The notes below the pieces were generated by a model that worked only from the letters and a program-made list of their open reading frames with translations, was not told where the DNA came from and ran no database searches. Shown one piece after another: positions 42,996-52,174 of a stretch of 64,000 nt of DNA. Source of the stretch: Oscillospiraceae bacterium. Its GTDB lineage: Bacteria; Bacillota; Clostridia; Oscillospirales; CAG-272. The stretch is from contig SVUG01000008.1 in assembly GCA_015063385.1 (NCBI GenBank), positions 1 to 64,000 of the forward strand. The letters are read 5' to 3'. Each line of letters begins with the position of its first letter. Positions within the stretch are counted from its first letter, which is position 1. Both the position numbers and the translations under genes were made by a program.

Positions 42996-43049
42996 ACAAG
43001 TATAACTTGTACTCACAGGCTTGACAATTACCAATAAGTTGGGTATAAT
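42996..43049. promoter_or_regulatory. Divergent promoters with palindromic operator
   Basis: ACAAGT-ATA-ACTTGT (42996-43010) is a perfect inverted repeat. The minus-strand promoter is TTGTCA (43022-43027), 17 nt, TATACT (42999-43004, inside the palindrome). The plus-strand promoter is TTGACA (43021-43026), 17 nt, TATAAT (43044-43049). The two -35 boxes share the same bases. Confidence 0.75.
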
Positions 43050-43086
43050 ATTATTATCATTATATTGACCACAACGGAGGGACTTT

Positions 43087-43536
43087 ATGTATGGATTTAT
43101 GACTCCTCAAAAAAGACTGAATATTGTTATTTTGAGAACCGAGGACTTTACCGAGGATTTGTATAAATACGTAAAAGATTTCCTCATAATGCTGATAGAA
43201 AATCATGCCATAAACTCAATAATGGCGGGCGGTGACAGAAAGGATACGATTTACAGAATTTTCTGCGAGCTTGCGGTTAAATATCCCCGAAATAGTTTTT
43301 CTATCCTTTTATCAAATGATGAGCTCGCTTATGAGGAAAGTGACGTACCGGGAGTGCAAATATTTGCATTGGATCCTGACATTGCGTACGGTTCAGCGAG
43401 AGACCCTGCAAGCAAGCGTGACAATGCGCTTCTGCAACTCGCCGATATACTGATTTGCCGAAGGGGCTCAAACTATGACGCTGATAGTGTTAATCTGAAA
43501 AAATTTAATCCTAATCTTAAAATTATACCATTTTAA
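43087..43536 (+). CDS. Conserved hypothetical protein paired with XRE regulator
   Basis: 149 residues, soluble. MAGGDRKDTIYRIFCELAVKYPRNSF and a later ADILICRRGSNYD suggest a Rossmann-like sheet as in SLOG-type folds, but I would not assign a function. ACGGAGG precedes the ATG. It is transcribed from the promoter opposing the XRE gene and ends at a strong terminator. Confidence 0.6.
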   Translation: MYGFMTPQKRLNIVILRTEDFTEDLYKYVKDFLIMLIENHAINSIMAGGDRKDTIYRIFCELAVKYPRNSFSILLSNDELAYEESDVPGVQIFALDPDIAYGSARDPASKRDNALLQLADILICRRGSNYDADSVNLKKFNPNLKIIPF

Positions 43537-43538
43537 TT

Positions 43539-43569
43539 AAAAAATGCACTCGTTTTGAGTGCATTTTTT
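43539..43569. terminator. Bidirectional terminator
   Basis: Stem AAAAAATGCACTC/GAGTGCATTTTTT between the hypothetical gene and rsgA. Confidence 0.9.
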
Positions 43570-44503
43570 AATAGCTTGTTTTATCCTTAAGGACTCTGTA
43601 AATCGAGCGGTAGGACTCAAGGCGGGTGGGGGCAATTTTGCCCTCGGCGGCGGCCTTTGCTACGGCACATTCGTCCTCGCCCTCTCCGACGTGGGCACAG
43701 TCTGCGTAGCGGCACTTGCCGACGTAGGAAACAAGCTCGGGGAAAGTTGGAATAAGCTCGTCGAGCGAGAAGAAATCAAATCTTGCGAAATCTATCAGCG
43801 AAAAGCCGGGAGTATCGGCAAGCAGTCCGGTATCGGCGGTATTCTCGATGTCAAAAATCTCGACGTGGCGCGTGGTGTGTCTGCCGCGTTCAATTTTGCG
43901 CGAAATTTCCGAGGTTGCAAGAGCAAGACTCGGGAAAAGGGCGTTCATAAGAGTGGATTTTCCTACTCCCGAAGCGCCTGCAAAAGCGGCAGTTTTTCCA
44001 CTATTTACTTCATTTTTTATATATGAGGCAAGCGAGGCTATTCCCTCCCCCACCTCTGACGAGGTAATAAAGGTTGAAAATCCCGCAAGCTTGTAAATTG
44101 CCGCGTATTCCTCTGCTGCGTCACCCTGCAGGTCGGACTTCGTGATAACGATAACCGGGGTAATGCCGTTGTGCACCGCTATTGCTATGAGCTTGTCGAC
44201 CGTTTCTATAACCGGCTGGGGCTTTGCAGCGGCGAAAACTATAAAGAGATAATCGAGGTTTGCAAGTGGGGGACGTATGAGCGCGTTGCGACGCTCCAAA
44301 ATAGAGGAAATCACCACTCCGTCAGGCGTCTCGTCGTCGATGGTGACAACCACGTCGTCACCGATAAGAAGCTTTTCCTCATCACGCTTGAGATTTCCCT
44401 TTGCGCGACAGGAAAGGCGGCTTATCGCACCGTCCTCTGCTATTCTGATTTCGTAAAGTCCGCCAAGGCCCTTGGTGACCTTGCCTCTTTTTTCTGTAAT
44501 CAA
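43568..44503 (-). CDS. rsgA: Ribosome small-subunit-dependent GTPase RsgA
   Basis: 311 residues from a TTG at 44503 that overlaps the rlmN stop (TTGA); AAGGACG is correctly spaced. Circularly permuted GTPase: TKSD (G4) precedes GASGVGKST (G1) and DTPGFS (G3); an N-terminal OB fold and C-terminal zinc-binding Cys/His (CRYADCAHVGEGEDEC) are present. It assists 30S maturation. Last gene of the housekeeping operon. Confidence 0.95.
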   Translation of the reverse strand: MITEKRGKVTKGLGGLYEIRIAEDGAISRLSCRAKGNLKRDEEKLLIGDDVVVTIDDETPDGVVISSILERRNALIRPPLANLDYLFIVFAAAKPQPVIETVDKLIAIAVHNGITPVIVITKSDLQGDAAEEYAAIYKLAGFSTFITSSEVGEGIASLASYIKNEVNSGKTAAFAGASGVGKSTLMNALFPSLALATSEISRKIERGRHTTRHVEIFDIENTADTGLLADTPGFSLIDFARFDFFSLDELIPTFPELVSYVGKCRYADCAHVGEGEDECAVAKAAAEGKIAPTRLESYRSIYRVLKDKTSY

Positions 44504-45561
44504 GACTTTTGTTCGTCCTTTTTCAGCATATTTGAGCGTCTGAGCTGTCCACAGGCGGCATTCACGTCGCTGCCGAGTCTGCGTCTTACGGTTGCGGTAA
44601 TTCCGCGTTTTTCAAGAGTCTTTGCAAACGCATTGACCGATTCTACGCTTCCCTTTTTGAAGCCTGTTTCCTCCACCTCGTTCACTCTGATGAGATTTAC
44701 GTGAATCGGCGCGCCCGTGCCGCGAAAGGCAGCGGTGAGCACTGCGGCAAGCTCCTCGGCATCTGATACCGAGTCGTTTTTGCCCGAAATCAAGGTATAT
44801 TCAAAGGAAATACGTCTGCCCGTCACCTTGTAATAGGAAACGCAGGCGCTAAGAAGCGCATCTATATTCCACTTATTATTTATCGGCATAATCTCCGAGC
44901 GACGAGTGTCGTTTGCCGCGTGCAAGGATATGGAGAGCGTTATCGGAATATCTATTTCGGCAAGCCTTTCTATTCCCGACACCACTCCGCAGGTGGAGAG
45001 CGAGATGTGCCGATAGCCGATATTCAAGCCGTCGGGGTGATTGACAAGACGAAGAAATTTCACAACGTTATCAAAATTATCAAGCGGCTCGCCAATGCCC
45101 ATCATAACTATATTCGAGATGCGCTCACCCGAATCGCGCTGTACCATTATTACCTGGCCGAGAAGCTCGGATGGCAAAAGGTCGCGCACTCTGCCGCCAA
45201 TGGTGGAGGCACAGAATTTGCAGCCCATGCGGCAGCCGACCTGGCTGGAAATGCAGACGGTATTTCCGTGCTTATAGCGCATCAGAACGCTCTCGATACA
45301 AGCACCGTCGTGAAGGCGGAAAAGATATTTCACAGTGCCGTCGATTTTCGACACGTGCTTTTCCTCAACGTACGGCAACGCATCGAGGGTTTCTTCAGAA
45401 AGACGCGCGCGAAGCGCCTTTGAAAGATTGGTTATTTCAGAAATACGCTCGCCTCGGTGAAGCCTTTCAAAGACCTGCTTTGCGCGGAATTTCGGCTCAC
45501 CTAGTGAGATAAAATACTCGCAAAGCTCCTCGGGTAGCATTGAATAAATATCTGTTTTCAT
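44500..45561 (-). CDS. rlmN: Dual-specificity 23S rRNA/tRNA adenine-C2 methyltransferase
   Basis: 353 residues. Radical SAM methylase acting on A2503 of 23S rRNA and A37 of tRNA. CRMGCKFC (Cys110, 114, 117) binds the cluster; the methyl-carrying cysteine is in NAACGQLR near the C-terminus and the second in STCGVV. It lies 7 nt after rsmB. Confidence 0.96.
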   Translation of the reverse strand: MKTDIYSMLPEELCEYFISLGEPKFRAKQVFERLHRGERISEITNLSKALRARLSEETLDALPYVEEKHVSKIDGTVKYLFRLHDGACIESVLMRYKHGNTVCISSQVGCRMGCKFCASTIGGRVRDLLPSELLGQVIMVQRDSGERISNIVMMGIGEPLDNFDNVVKFLRLVNHPDGLNIGYRHISLSTCGVVSGIERLAEIDIPITLSISLHAANDTRRSEIMPINNKWNIDALLSACVSYYKVTGRRISFEYTLISGKNDSVSDAEELAAVLTAAFRGTGAPIHVNLIRVNEVEETGFKKGSVESVNAFAKTLEKRGITATVRRRLGSDVNAACGQLRRSNMLKKDEQKS

Positions 45562-45568
45562 ACTTCTA

Positions 45569-46876
45569 CTACTTTTTAATTATTTTTGCCATAAAGAATC
45601 CGTCGGTTTTATGTATATGCGGAAGCATATAGAGCATTCCGTCCTTGGAGTTAAGCGAGCCGACGGTGAAATCTGCAAGAGCGAAATCGGAGTTGTTTTC
45701 AAGGAATTTTTCTACCACGCACTCGTTTTCGGCAGGGTTCAGGGTGCAGGTCGAATAAAGCAGCTCTCCGCCCGACTTTAAATAGCCTGCCGAGGCGGTA
45801 AGAATATCAAGCTGAAGCGGCGGAAGAGAGGTGAGCGCCGCAAGGTCCTTATATCGCAAATCAGGCTTCTTGCCAAGCACGCCAAGACCCGAGCAGGGCA
45901 CGTCGCAGATTACTCTGTCGGCCTTGCCAAGAAGGCTCTCGTCCGGAGTAAGAGCATCGCGCTCACATGCCGATATAGAGCCAAGTCCGAGTCTTTTCGC
46001 TCCTGACTCGATAAGCGATAGCTTGGACTCGTGAAGGTCAAAGGAATAAATTCTTCCGGAGTCGCCAGACAAAATCGCAGCGGCAAAGCTCTTGCCGCCC
46101 GGTGCGGAGCAGACGTCAACCGTCACACCGTCGGATATAGGAGAAAGTGCCACAGAGGACACTGCCGAGGCTCTGTCCTGCACGAAGAAAAGTCCGTCAG
46201 AGAAGCCGGGAAGCCTCTCGGGATTCACAGACGAGTCTATGCGAATTGAATGTGGAAAATCTGCATATTCAAGCGCTAAAACGCCCGATTTTTCAAGCAT
46301 ATCAAGATATTCCGCCACGGAAATTTTCGTAGTGTTTATGGTAATATCGGTGTACTTTTCGGTGTTATAAAACTCTAAAATTTTCTCGGCATTCTCCCTG
46401 CCGTAAAGCGCATCAAAATGCTTGACTATTCCGAGCGGAAAGGAGTACTTAACCGAGAGATAACGCTTATAATTTTTCTCCTCGGGTGGCATTGGAAGCG
46501 AGTCCCGTTCCCTTGCTGCGCAGCGAAGTATGCCGTTGACGAATGCCGACTCGCCCTTGGAGCGCGCGAGCTTGACGGTTTCGTTAACCGCTGCAAAATC
46601 AGGCATGCTCGTCATATCGAGCAGCTGGCAAAGACCAAGGCGCAAAATATTACGCGTATGTGGGTTTATATCCTCCTGCGAGCGCCCTGAAAGCGCAGAG
46701 ATATAGTAATCGTATGTTAACTTTCTCTCAACCGCGGTATAAAGAAGAGCTGTAAGCTGTGCGCGCTCCTCGCGGGTGAGGTTATCAGCCTTGTGTGAGG
46801 CGAGCGAGAGATTTATATACTTTCCGCCTGCCTCGTATTCGTCAAGAATACTGAGTGCTATCTGTCTTATATTCAT
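45569..46876 (-). CDS. rsmB: 16S rRNA cytosine-C5 methyltransferase RsmB
   Basis: 435 residues. N-terminal NusB-like RNA-binding domain (1-130) then SAM-dependent methylase: DVCSAPGGKSFAAA (SAM site), CDVPCSGLG and catalytic YSTCTLNPAENE. Modifies C967 of 16S rRNA. 20 nt after fmt. Confidence 0.95.
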   Translation of the reverse strand: MNIRQIALSILDEYEAGGKYINLSLASHKADNLTREERAQLTALLYTAVERKLTYDYYISALSGRSQEDINPHTRNILRLGLCQLLDMTSMPDFAAVNETVKLARSKGESAFVNGILRCAARERDSLPMPPEEKNYKRYLSVKYSFPLGIVKHFDALYGRENAEKILEFYNTEKYTDITINTTKISVAEYLDMLEKSGVLALEYADFPHSIRIDSSVNPERLPGFSDGLFFVQDRASAVSSVALSPISDGVTVDVCSAPGGKSFAAAILSGDSGRIYSFDLHESKLSLIESGAKRLGLGSISACERDALTPDESLLGKADRVICDVPCSGLGVLGKKPDLRYKDLAALTSLPPLQLDILTASAGYLKSGGELLYSTCTLNPAENECVVEKFLENNSDFALADFTVGSLNSKDGMLYMLPHIHKTDGFFMAKIIKK

Positions 46877-46896
46877 TTCTCGCTCCTTTCAAAAAT

Positions 46897-47832
46897 TTAC
46901 TCTAAAATATCTCCAAGGGAAATCTTCCTGCCGCGGATAAAATCGCCCGCGCTCATTTTGCCCTTGCCCTCGGGAATGATAGCCGTTATTTTAAGCGCGC
47001 CCTCGCCGCAAGCAACCGTGAAATAGCCCTCGCCCTTATCAGAGAGGTCGATTACCCTGCCTATCTCACCGTTTTTCTCTATGGGAGTCGCCTTGTTAAT
47101 CTTCAGCATTTTGCCATTGAGATAAGCGAATGCTCCCGGAATAGGTGTGACTCCTCTTATGATAAAATCAAGCTTTTTAGCAGATAATGCAAAGTTAAGT
47201 TTGCAATCTTCCTTTTCAACCTTGCTTGCATAGGTCGCAAGGCTATCGTCCTGCTTGATTCTTTGTATTTCGTTTTTCTCTATTTTTTCAATAGTTTCGG
47301 AAAGCAAGCCGCCACCTATAAGCGCGCTGCGGTCGTGTATCGCCTCAAAGTCGTCAGTAGGGCCAATCGGGAATTTAGAAACCGAGAGAATATCTCCCGT
47401 GTCAAGCCCCTCGTCCATATACATCACCGTCACTCCCGTCTCGCTCTCGCCCTCCATAATGGCGCGCTGCATAGGCGCTGCACCGCGATATTTAGGCAAA
47501 AGGGATACGTGTAGATTGATACAGCCGTAGCGTGGGTAGTCGATAACCGATTTCGGCAAAATCTTGCCGTATGCTACAACGACGATAAGCTCGGGCTTAT
47601 ACTCGTCAAGTATTGCGGCAAACTCCTCGTCACGCAGAGTTTTCGGGGTATATACGGAAATACCGTGCTCAAGCGCCAGCGCCTTGACGGGCGTGGGAGT
47701 CATCGTATTGCCGCGGCCTCTGGGCTTATCCTCGCGGGTGACTACGGCGCATATACCGTGACCGTCCTCAATAAGACTCGAAAGACATGTAGCCGCAATC
47801 TCGGGCGTGCCCATAAACATTATATTTTTCAT
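46897..47832 (-). CDS. fmt: Methionyl-tRNA formyltransferase
   Basis: 311 residues. Formylates initiator Met-tRNA. Catalytic NLHVSLLPKYRGAAP region and AYGKILP are present, with the C-terminal OB-like tRNA-binding domain. 10 nt after def, its partner in the formylation cycle. Confidence 0.96.
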   Translation of the reverse strand: MKNIMFMGTPEIAATCLSSLIEDGHGICAVVTREDKPRGRGNTMTPTPVKALALEHGISVYTPKTLRDEEFAAILDEYKPELIVVVAYGKILPKSVIDYPRYGCINLHVSLLPKYRGAAPMQRAIMEGESETGVTVMYMDEGLDTGDILSVSKFPIGPTDDFEAIHDRSALIGGGLLSETIEKIEKNEIQRIKQDDSLATYASKVEKEDCKLNFALSAKKLDFIIRGVTPIPGAFAYLNGKMLKINKATPIEKNGEIGRVIDLSDKGEGYFTVACGEGALKITAIIPEGKGKMSAGDFIRGRKISLGDILE

Positions 47833-47842
47833 ATAAAAATCC

Positions 47843-48310
47843 TTATCTGAAGTCCTTATCGGTAAGCGCTCTTATCTGCACGTCGGTGTAGAGCTTGCCG
47901 TCGAGGTGGTCACACTCGTGACAAATTGCTCTGGCAAGCAGGTCGTGGCCTGTCACCTCAAACTGCTCACCGTGGCGATTAGTCGCTCTGACGGTGACTG
48001 CCGAGGGACGCTTGGTAATTCCGTACTCGCCGGGATTGGAAAGACAGCCCTCCTGCTCGCACTGCTCGCCTGCAAAGGCGATAATCTTTGGGTTAATAAG
48101 CTCGATAACCTTGCCGTCCTCAACCTCAATAACTGCTATACGGCGCAAAACTCCGACCTGTACTGCCGCGAGTCCGCAGCCGCCTGCCTCACGCATGGTG
48201 TCTATCATATCGTCAAGGAGCGTTATGATTCTGGGTGTAATTTCATCAACCGGGCGCGATACCTTTCTGAGTATCGGGTCACCGAATTTTACAATCTTTA
48301 AAGTTGCCAT
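47843..48310 (-). CDS. def: Peptide deformylase
   Basis: 155 residues. Removes the N-formyl group from nascent proteins. Motifs GCGLAAVQVG, EGCLS (Cys89) and HECDH (His131, Glu132, His135) give the complete metal site. 9 nt after priA. Confidence 0.97.
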   Translation of the reverse strand: MATLKIVKFGDPILRKVSRPVDEITPRIITLLDDMIDTMREAGGCGLAAVQVGVLRRIAVIEVEDGKVIELINPKIIAFAGEQCEQEGCLSNPGEYGITKRPSAVTVRATNRHGEQFEVTGHDLLARAICHECDHLDGKLYTDVQIRALTDKDFR

Positions 48311-48319
48311 TTCTACCTC

Positions 48320-50551
48320 TTATGCATTAAAATCTATTGAGAGCGTCACCTTGCGAGATAAAGAAAACTCGCAAAGCAGCTCGTGGAAGAGCGAGCGTGA
48401 TAGCTTATTCAGTCTGCACTTTACTACCATTCTCATTCTGTATTTTTCGTTTATTTTATATACTTGTGCCTCAAACGGTCCAAACACTATAAAGGGCTGC
48501 TTGCCGTATTCTCCCCGCAGCTTTTCAAGAAGCGTCTCGGACAGCCGTGCCGCCTCGCGCGAAAGCTCGCCCTCGTCAGCAGAGGTGAGAGTAAGCTCGA
48601 CTATATCGCAAAACGGGGGATATGAAAGCTCGCGGCGGAGCGCAATTTCGCCCTCGTAGAATTTCTCAAAATCCTGTAGGCAAGCGAGGCGTATTACCTC
48701 GTTTTTGGGGGCGTAGGTCTGTATGACGGCAATTCCCTCGTCACCTGCTCTGCCTGCTCTGCCGATTACCTGTGTAAGAAGCGAGAAGGTGCGCTCTGCT
48801 GCGCGAAAATCGCTGACGTAAAGCGAGGTGTCTGCAAGGGCTACGCCAACGAGTGTCACTCGGGGGAAATCGTGCCCCTTGGCAACCATTTGCGTGCCGA
48901 GCAGAATATCCGCCCTGCCCTCTCTGAAGTCCTCAAGTATTCTGTCGTATGACATCTTGCCAGAGGTGGTATCCGCGTCCATGCGCATAACCGTCATATC
49001 GGGAACGTATTTATTTAGTTCGGACTCCAGCTTCTGCGTACCGTAGCCTAGGAAGGAAAGCCTATCTCCGTTGCAGGAGGGACACCTTTTCGGCACGCGC
49101 TCGCTATATCCGCACATATGACAAAGCAGCTTGCCGCCGTCAGCACCCGTGTGATAGGTGAGTGAGACCGAGCAGCGAGGACAGCTCATAACCTCACCGC
49201 ACTCCTTACAGCTAATCTGCGAGGAATATCCGCGGCGGTTTAAAAACAGGATTGCCTGCTTATCGTTTTCATAAACCTCCCTAAGCGACCTAAGAAGCCT
49301 ATCGCTTATCGGGGAGGTGTTTCCAAGGCGAAGCTCCTCACGCATATCGACGATAACCGCATCGGGCATTCTGACGCCGCCGTATCGCTCGCGCAGCGGA
49401 ACGAGGGTATATATACCCTGCTTTGCCTTGTAAAAGCTCTCAAGCGACGGTGTTGCCGAGGCAAGCAGCATCAGTGCCTTTGCCTTTCCGCATCTGTACG
49501 CGGCAACGTCACGCGCGTGATATTTGGGGTCTGACTCTGACTTATAGGTATGCTCGTGCTCCTCGTCAATAACTATCATTCCAATATCCTCAAGCGGTGC
49601 GAAAACAGCCGAGCGAGTTCCAATAACCAGGTCAACCTCACCACGCTTTATTCTGCGCCAGGCGTCAAGCCTCTCGCCCTGCGAGAGCGAGGAGTGAATC
49701 ACGGCAACCCTCTCACCGTATCTGCGGCAGAAGATGTTCACCGTCTGCGGTGTCAAAGCAATCTCCGGCACGAGCATTATGACGTTTTTACCTTCGGCTA
49801 TAACCTCGTCTATGGCGCGCATTATAACCTTGGTTTTGCCGCTACCCGTCACGCCAAACAGAAGTGCAGCACGCGCCTCATCGCGCTTCAGCTCGATTTC
49901 AATCGTGCTATACGCCGCCGACTGTGCCTCGGAGAGCACTATCGGTGAATCGTCGCGCACGCGTGCATAATCCGCGTAGGGATTTCGGATAGTCTCCGAC
50001 TCGATAATTCTGATTATTCCCTTGTCGCGAAGCGCCAAAATATGCGCACCGCTCACGTGGGGAATTGCCCTTATCAGCTCCGAGTCGGCACTGCCTATTT
50101 CAAGGAGATATTCGATAATGCTCCTCTGTCCCTCACTGCGAACGCCTGCCCTGCCCGAGCGAGAGAGAAGCTCCCTTGCCTCGTCATTTGAAAGAGCAAG
50201 AACGCAGGTCTTTTTGATTTTGACGTTCGGAGTTTCAGAAAGCGCACCCTGCGGTATCAGGCATTTTGCCGCCTCGCCAAAGGTCGAAAGCGTATGCTCC
50301 TTTAAAAACAGACACAGCCCGAGCATCTCCTCGCTAAAGGAATAACGGCAGTCGAGTACCGCATGCACGGGCTTGATATTTGAGCCTTCAGACTGCTCCT
50401 TGCAGCGCACAACTACACCGAGGCGAAGCTTATCTGCTCTGCCAAACGGCACGCGCACGATGCTACCGGCCGTGACGGAGGAGTCGCAGGAATAGTCAAA
50501 GGGGCGGTCTATATGATATGGAGCATCAAAAAGATATACTTCACAGAACAT
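48320..50551 (-). CDS. priA: Primosomal protein N' (replication restart helicase)
   Basis: 743 residues. N-terminal 3'-DNA-binding domain, helicase core with GVTGSGKT and DEEHEHTY, and the zinc-binding insert CKECGEVMSCPRC..CHMCGY..CPSC holding eight cysteines. Reloads the replisome at stalled forks. It follows rpoZ directly; coaBC, usual in between, is absent. Confidence 0.97.
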   Translation of the reverse strand: MFCEVYLFDAPYHIDRPFDYSCDSSVTAGSIVRVPFGRADKLRLGVVVRCKEQSEGSNIKPVHAVLDCRYSFSEEMLGLCLFLKEHTLSTFGEAAKCLIPQGALSETPNVKIKKTCVLALSNDEARELLSRSGRAGVRSEGQRSIIEYLLEIGSADSELIRAIPHVSGAHILALRDKGIIRIIESETIRNPYADYARVRDDSPIVLSEAQSAAYSTIEIELKRDEARAALLFGVTGSGKTKVIMRAIDEVIAEGKNVIMLVPEIALTPQTVNIFCRRYGERVAVIHSSLSQGERLDAWRRIKRGEVDLVIGTRSAVFAPLEDIGMIVIDEEHEHTYKSESDPKYHARDVAAYRCGKAKALMLLASATPSLESFYKAKQGIYTLVPLRERYGGVRMPDAVIVDMREELRLGNTSPISDRLLRSLREVYENDKQAILFLNRRGYSSQISCKECGEVMSCPRCSVSLTYHTGADGGKLLCHMCGYSERVPKRCPSCNGDRLSFLGYGTQKLESELNKYVPDMTVMRMDADTTSGKMSYDRILEDFREGRADILLGTQMVAKGHDFPRVTLVGVALADTSLYVSDFRAAERTFSLLTQVIGRAGRAGDEGIAVIQTYAPKNEVIRLACLQDFEKFYEGEIALRRELSYPPFCDIVELTLTSADEGELSREAARLSETLLEKLRGEYGKQPFIVFGPFEAQVYKINEKYRMRMVVKCRLNKLSRSLFHELLCEFSLSRKVTLSIDFNA

Positions 50552-50575
50552 ATAGCCACCTCTCTAAGTTATTTT

Positions 50576-50839
50576 TTATTCCTGGGGATGCTTCAAGCGG
50601 AATCTGCCCGACTGAAGCTTTGCAATAGCAATCTTAACAGCCTTCTGATCCTTGTACTCGGGATCAATAAGAGCTGCAAGAGGCTTCTCAGTCTCGTGAT
50701 TGTCAATCATCTTCTGCGCCTTTGCTCTCATCTCGATGTACTCGTCGGTGACGATGCGAGCGCACTTTGCAACGCCGATAACAAGCTCATAACGGTTGAA
50801 CTCGTCGCCTGCAAGCTGTTTTGCGGTAGGATAAATCAT
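50576..50839 (-). CDS. rpoZ: RNA polymerase omega subunit
   Basis: 87 residues from the ATG at 50839; an ATG at 50854 would add five residues but its upstream sequence is a poor ribosome binding site, while GGAG between them suits 50839. The RYELVIGVAKCARI helix is the omega signature. It stabilises the beta-prime subunit. In most Firmicutes gmk precedes rpoZ; here remA does. Confidence 0.9.
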   Translation of the reverse strand: MIYPTAKQLAGDEFNRYELVIGVAKCARIVTDEYIEMRAKAQKMIDNHETEKPLAALIDPEYKDQKAVKIAIAKLQSGRFRLKHPQE

Positions 50840-50886
50840 TTTTCTATACTCCATTCTGCCGTTTTGCGGCTGCTAAATTAAACTTT

Positions 50887-51156
50887 TTATTCCTCTATTG
50901 AGGTGTCGTCAGCACTATCGTCCTCATCGGAAAGACGGTTGGTAATGGTTTCGGTCTGAATTGCCGAGAGGATAACGTGCTCGGAGTCGGTGATAATGAC
51001 GGCTCTGGTGCGTCTGCCGCAGGAAACGTCAATTACTCTGCCCTCTTCCTTTGCATCTCGCACGAGTCTCTTGATAGGCTCGGAATCGGGAGATGCAACT
51101 GCAACTATTCTGCCTGCGGATACCATATTTCCAAAGCCGATGTTTATAAATTTCAT
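50887..51156 (-). CDS. remA: RemA-type regulator (DUF370)
   Basis: 89 residues. [25 protein letters not shown] and [20 protein letters not shown] are diagnostic. In Bacillus RemA is a DNA-binding ring that activates biofilm matrix genes. It keeps its usual place downstream of yicC; an acidic tail of about 15 residues is extra. A hairpin repeat lies in the 130 nt between yicC and remA. Confidence 0.95.
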   Translation of the reverse strand: MKFINIGFGNMVSAGRIVAVASPDSEPIKRLVRDAKEEGRVIDVSCGRRTRAVIITDSEHVILSAIQTETITNRLSDEDDSADDTSIEE

Positions 51157-51199
51157 AATAAGCCTCTTTTGTTATATAACATTAATCAGCAATTGAGAA

Positions 51200-51289
51200 A
51201 ATTTTGGATGAGGTGCAAGGATTTTTAGGCGCCGGGCGTAGTAAAAGCTACGTCAAGCCTGAAAATCTGCCGCAAATCGCCAAAATTTA
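51200..51289. repeat. Imperfect inverted repeat (copy D)
   Basis: Left arm AAAATTTTGGATGAGGTGC and right arm, read on the minus strand, AAATTTTGGCGATTTGC; apex GCGTAG/CTACGTC (51235-51253). The right arm starts at the yicC stop codon. Same subfamily as B2. Confidence 0.7.
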
Positions 51290-52174
51290 CTCAATATTTT
51301 GAATCTGTTCGCGAATTTTTTCAAGCTCGCCCTTCATATTGACGACTATTCTCGCAATTCGCGCATTGTTTGCCTTTGAGCCTATGGTATTAGTCTCACG
51401 GTTAAGCTCTTGCATAAGGAAGTCAAGCTTTCTGCCCGAGGGCTCGCCTGATTCGGCGATATCGTAAAAGGCATCAAAGTGTGAGCGAAGTCTGACGAGC
51501 TCCTCGTCAATAGCAATTTTATCCGCCCAGATAGCGCACTCGGTGAGGAGGCGATTCTCGTCGGGAGTCACATTGGCGTCCTCGAGCGCTGCGCGGATTT
51601 TCGCCTCAAGCTTATCCTTATATCCGACTATATCTGTCTTGGAAATCTCCTCGACCTCGGCAGCGTATGCCCTGACAAGCTCAAGCTTCGCCTTGACGTC
51701 GGTTCCTATTTTAGCACCCTCGCGCTCACGCATCTCATTATATCCTGCGATAGCCTCATCAAGAACGGCGCGGAAGGTCACCCACTCTGCCTCAAGGTCC
51801 TCCTCGGCCTTGTCGTAGGTGAAAATCTCCTGATTTCTCGCAACGCTCATAACACTGACGTCGTCCCTCAGACCAAACTCGTCACGCAGACGGTAAAGTG
51901 CCGCAAGATAGCTCTCAAGATACGCACTGTCAAGTCCAACGTTTGAAAGCCCGGAGGTGTGATTGTCCACCGTGACGAAAACGTCAACCTTTGCTCTGGA
52001 TACTGCATGAGTCTTGATATGCTCCTTGATGCGCTCCTCAAGGAATATATAAGCCCTTGGAAGCTTTACGTTGCAGTCGAAGAAGCGCGAATTCACGCTC
52101 TTTATCTCGATAGTAATATCCTTTGCCTCACCGGTGAGCTTCGCTCTGCCGAAGGCGGTCATGCTCTTAATCAT
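51287..52174 (-). CDS. yicC: YicC/YloC family endoribonuclease
   Basis: 295 residues. N-terminal MIKSMTAFGRA and C-terminal RKLDFLMQELNRETNTIGSKAN are the family signatures. Members cleave RNA; in E. coli YicC acts on RyhB. It overlaps nrdR by 8 nt, indicating coupled translation. Confidence 0.94.
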   Translation of the reverse strand: MIKSMTAFGRAKLTGEAKDITIEIKSVNSRFFDCNVKLPRAYIFLEERIKEHIKTHAVSRAKVDVFVTVDNHTSGLSNVGLDSAYLESYLAALYRLRDEFGLRDDVSVMSVARNQEIFTYDKAEEDLEAEWVTFRAVLDEAIAGYNEMREREGAKIGTDVKAKLELVRAYAAEVEEISKTDIVGYKDKLEAKIRAALEDANVTPDENRLLTECAIWADKIAIDEELVRLRSHFDAFYDIAESGEPSGRKLDFLMQELNRETNTIGSKANNARIARIVVNMKGELEKIREQIQNIE

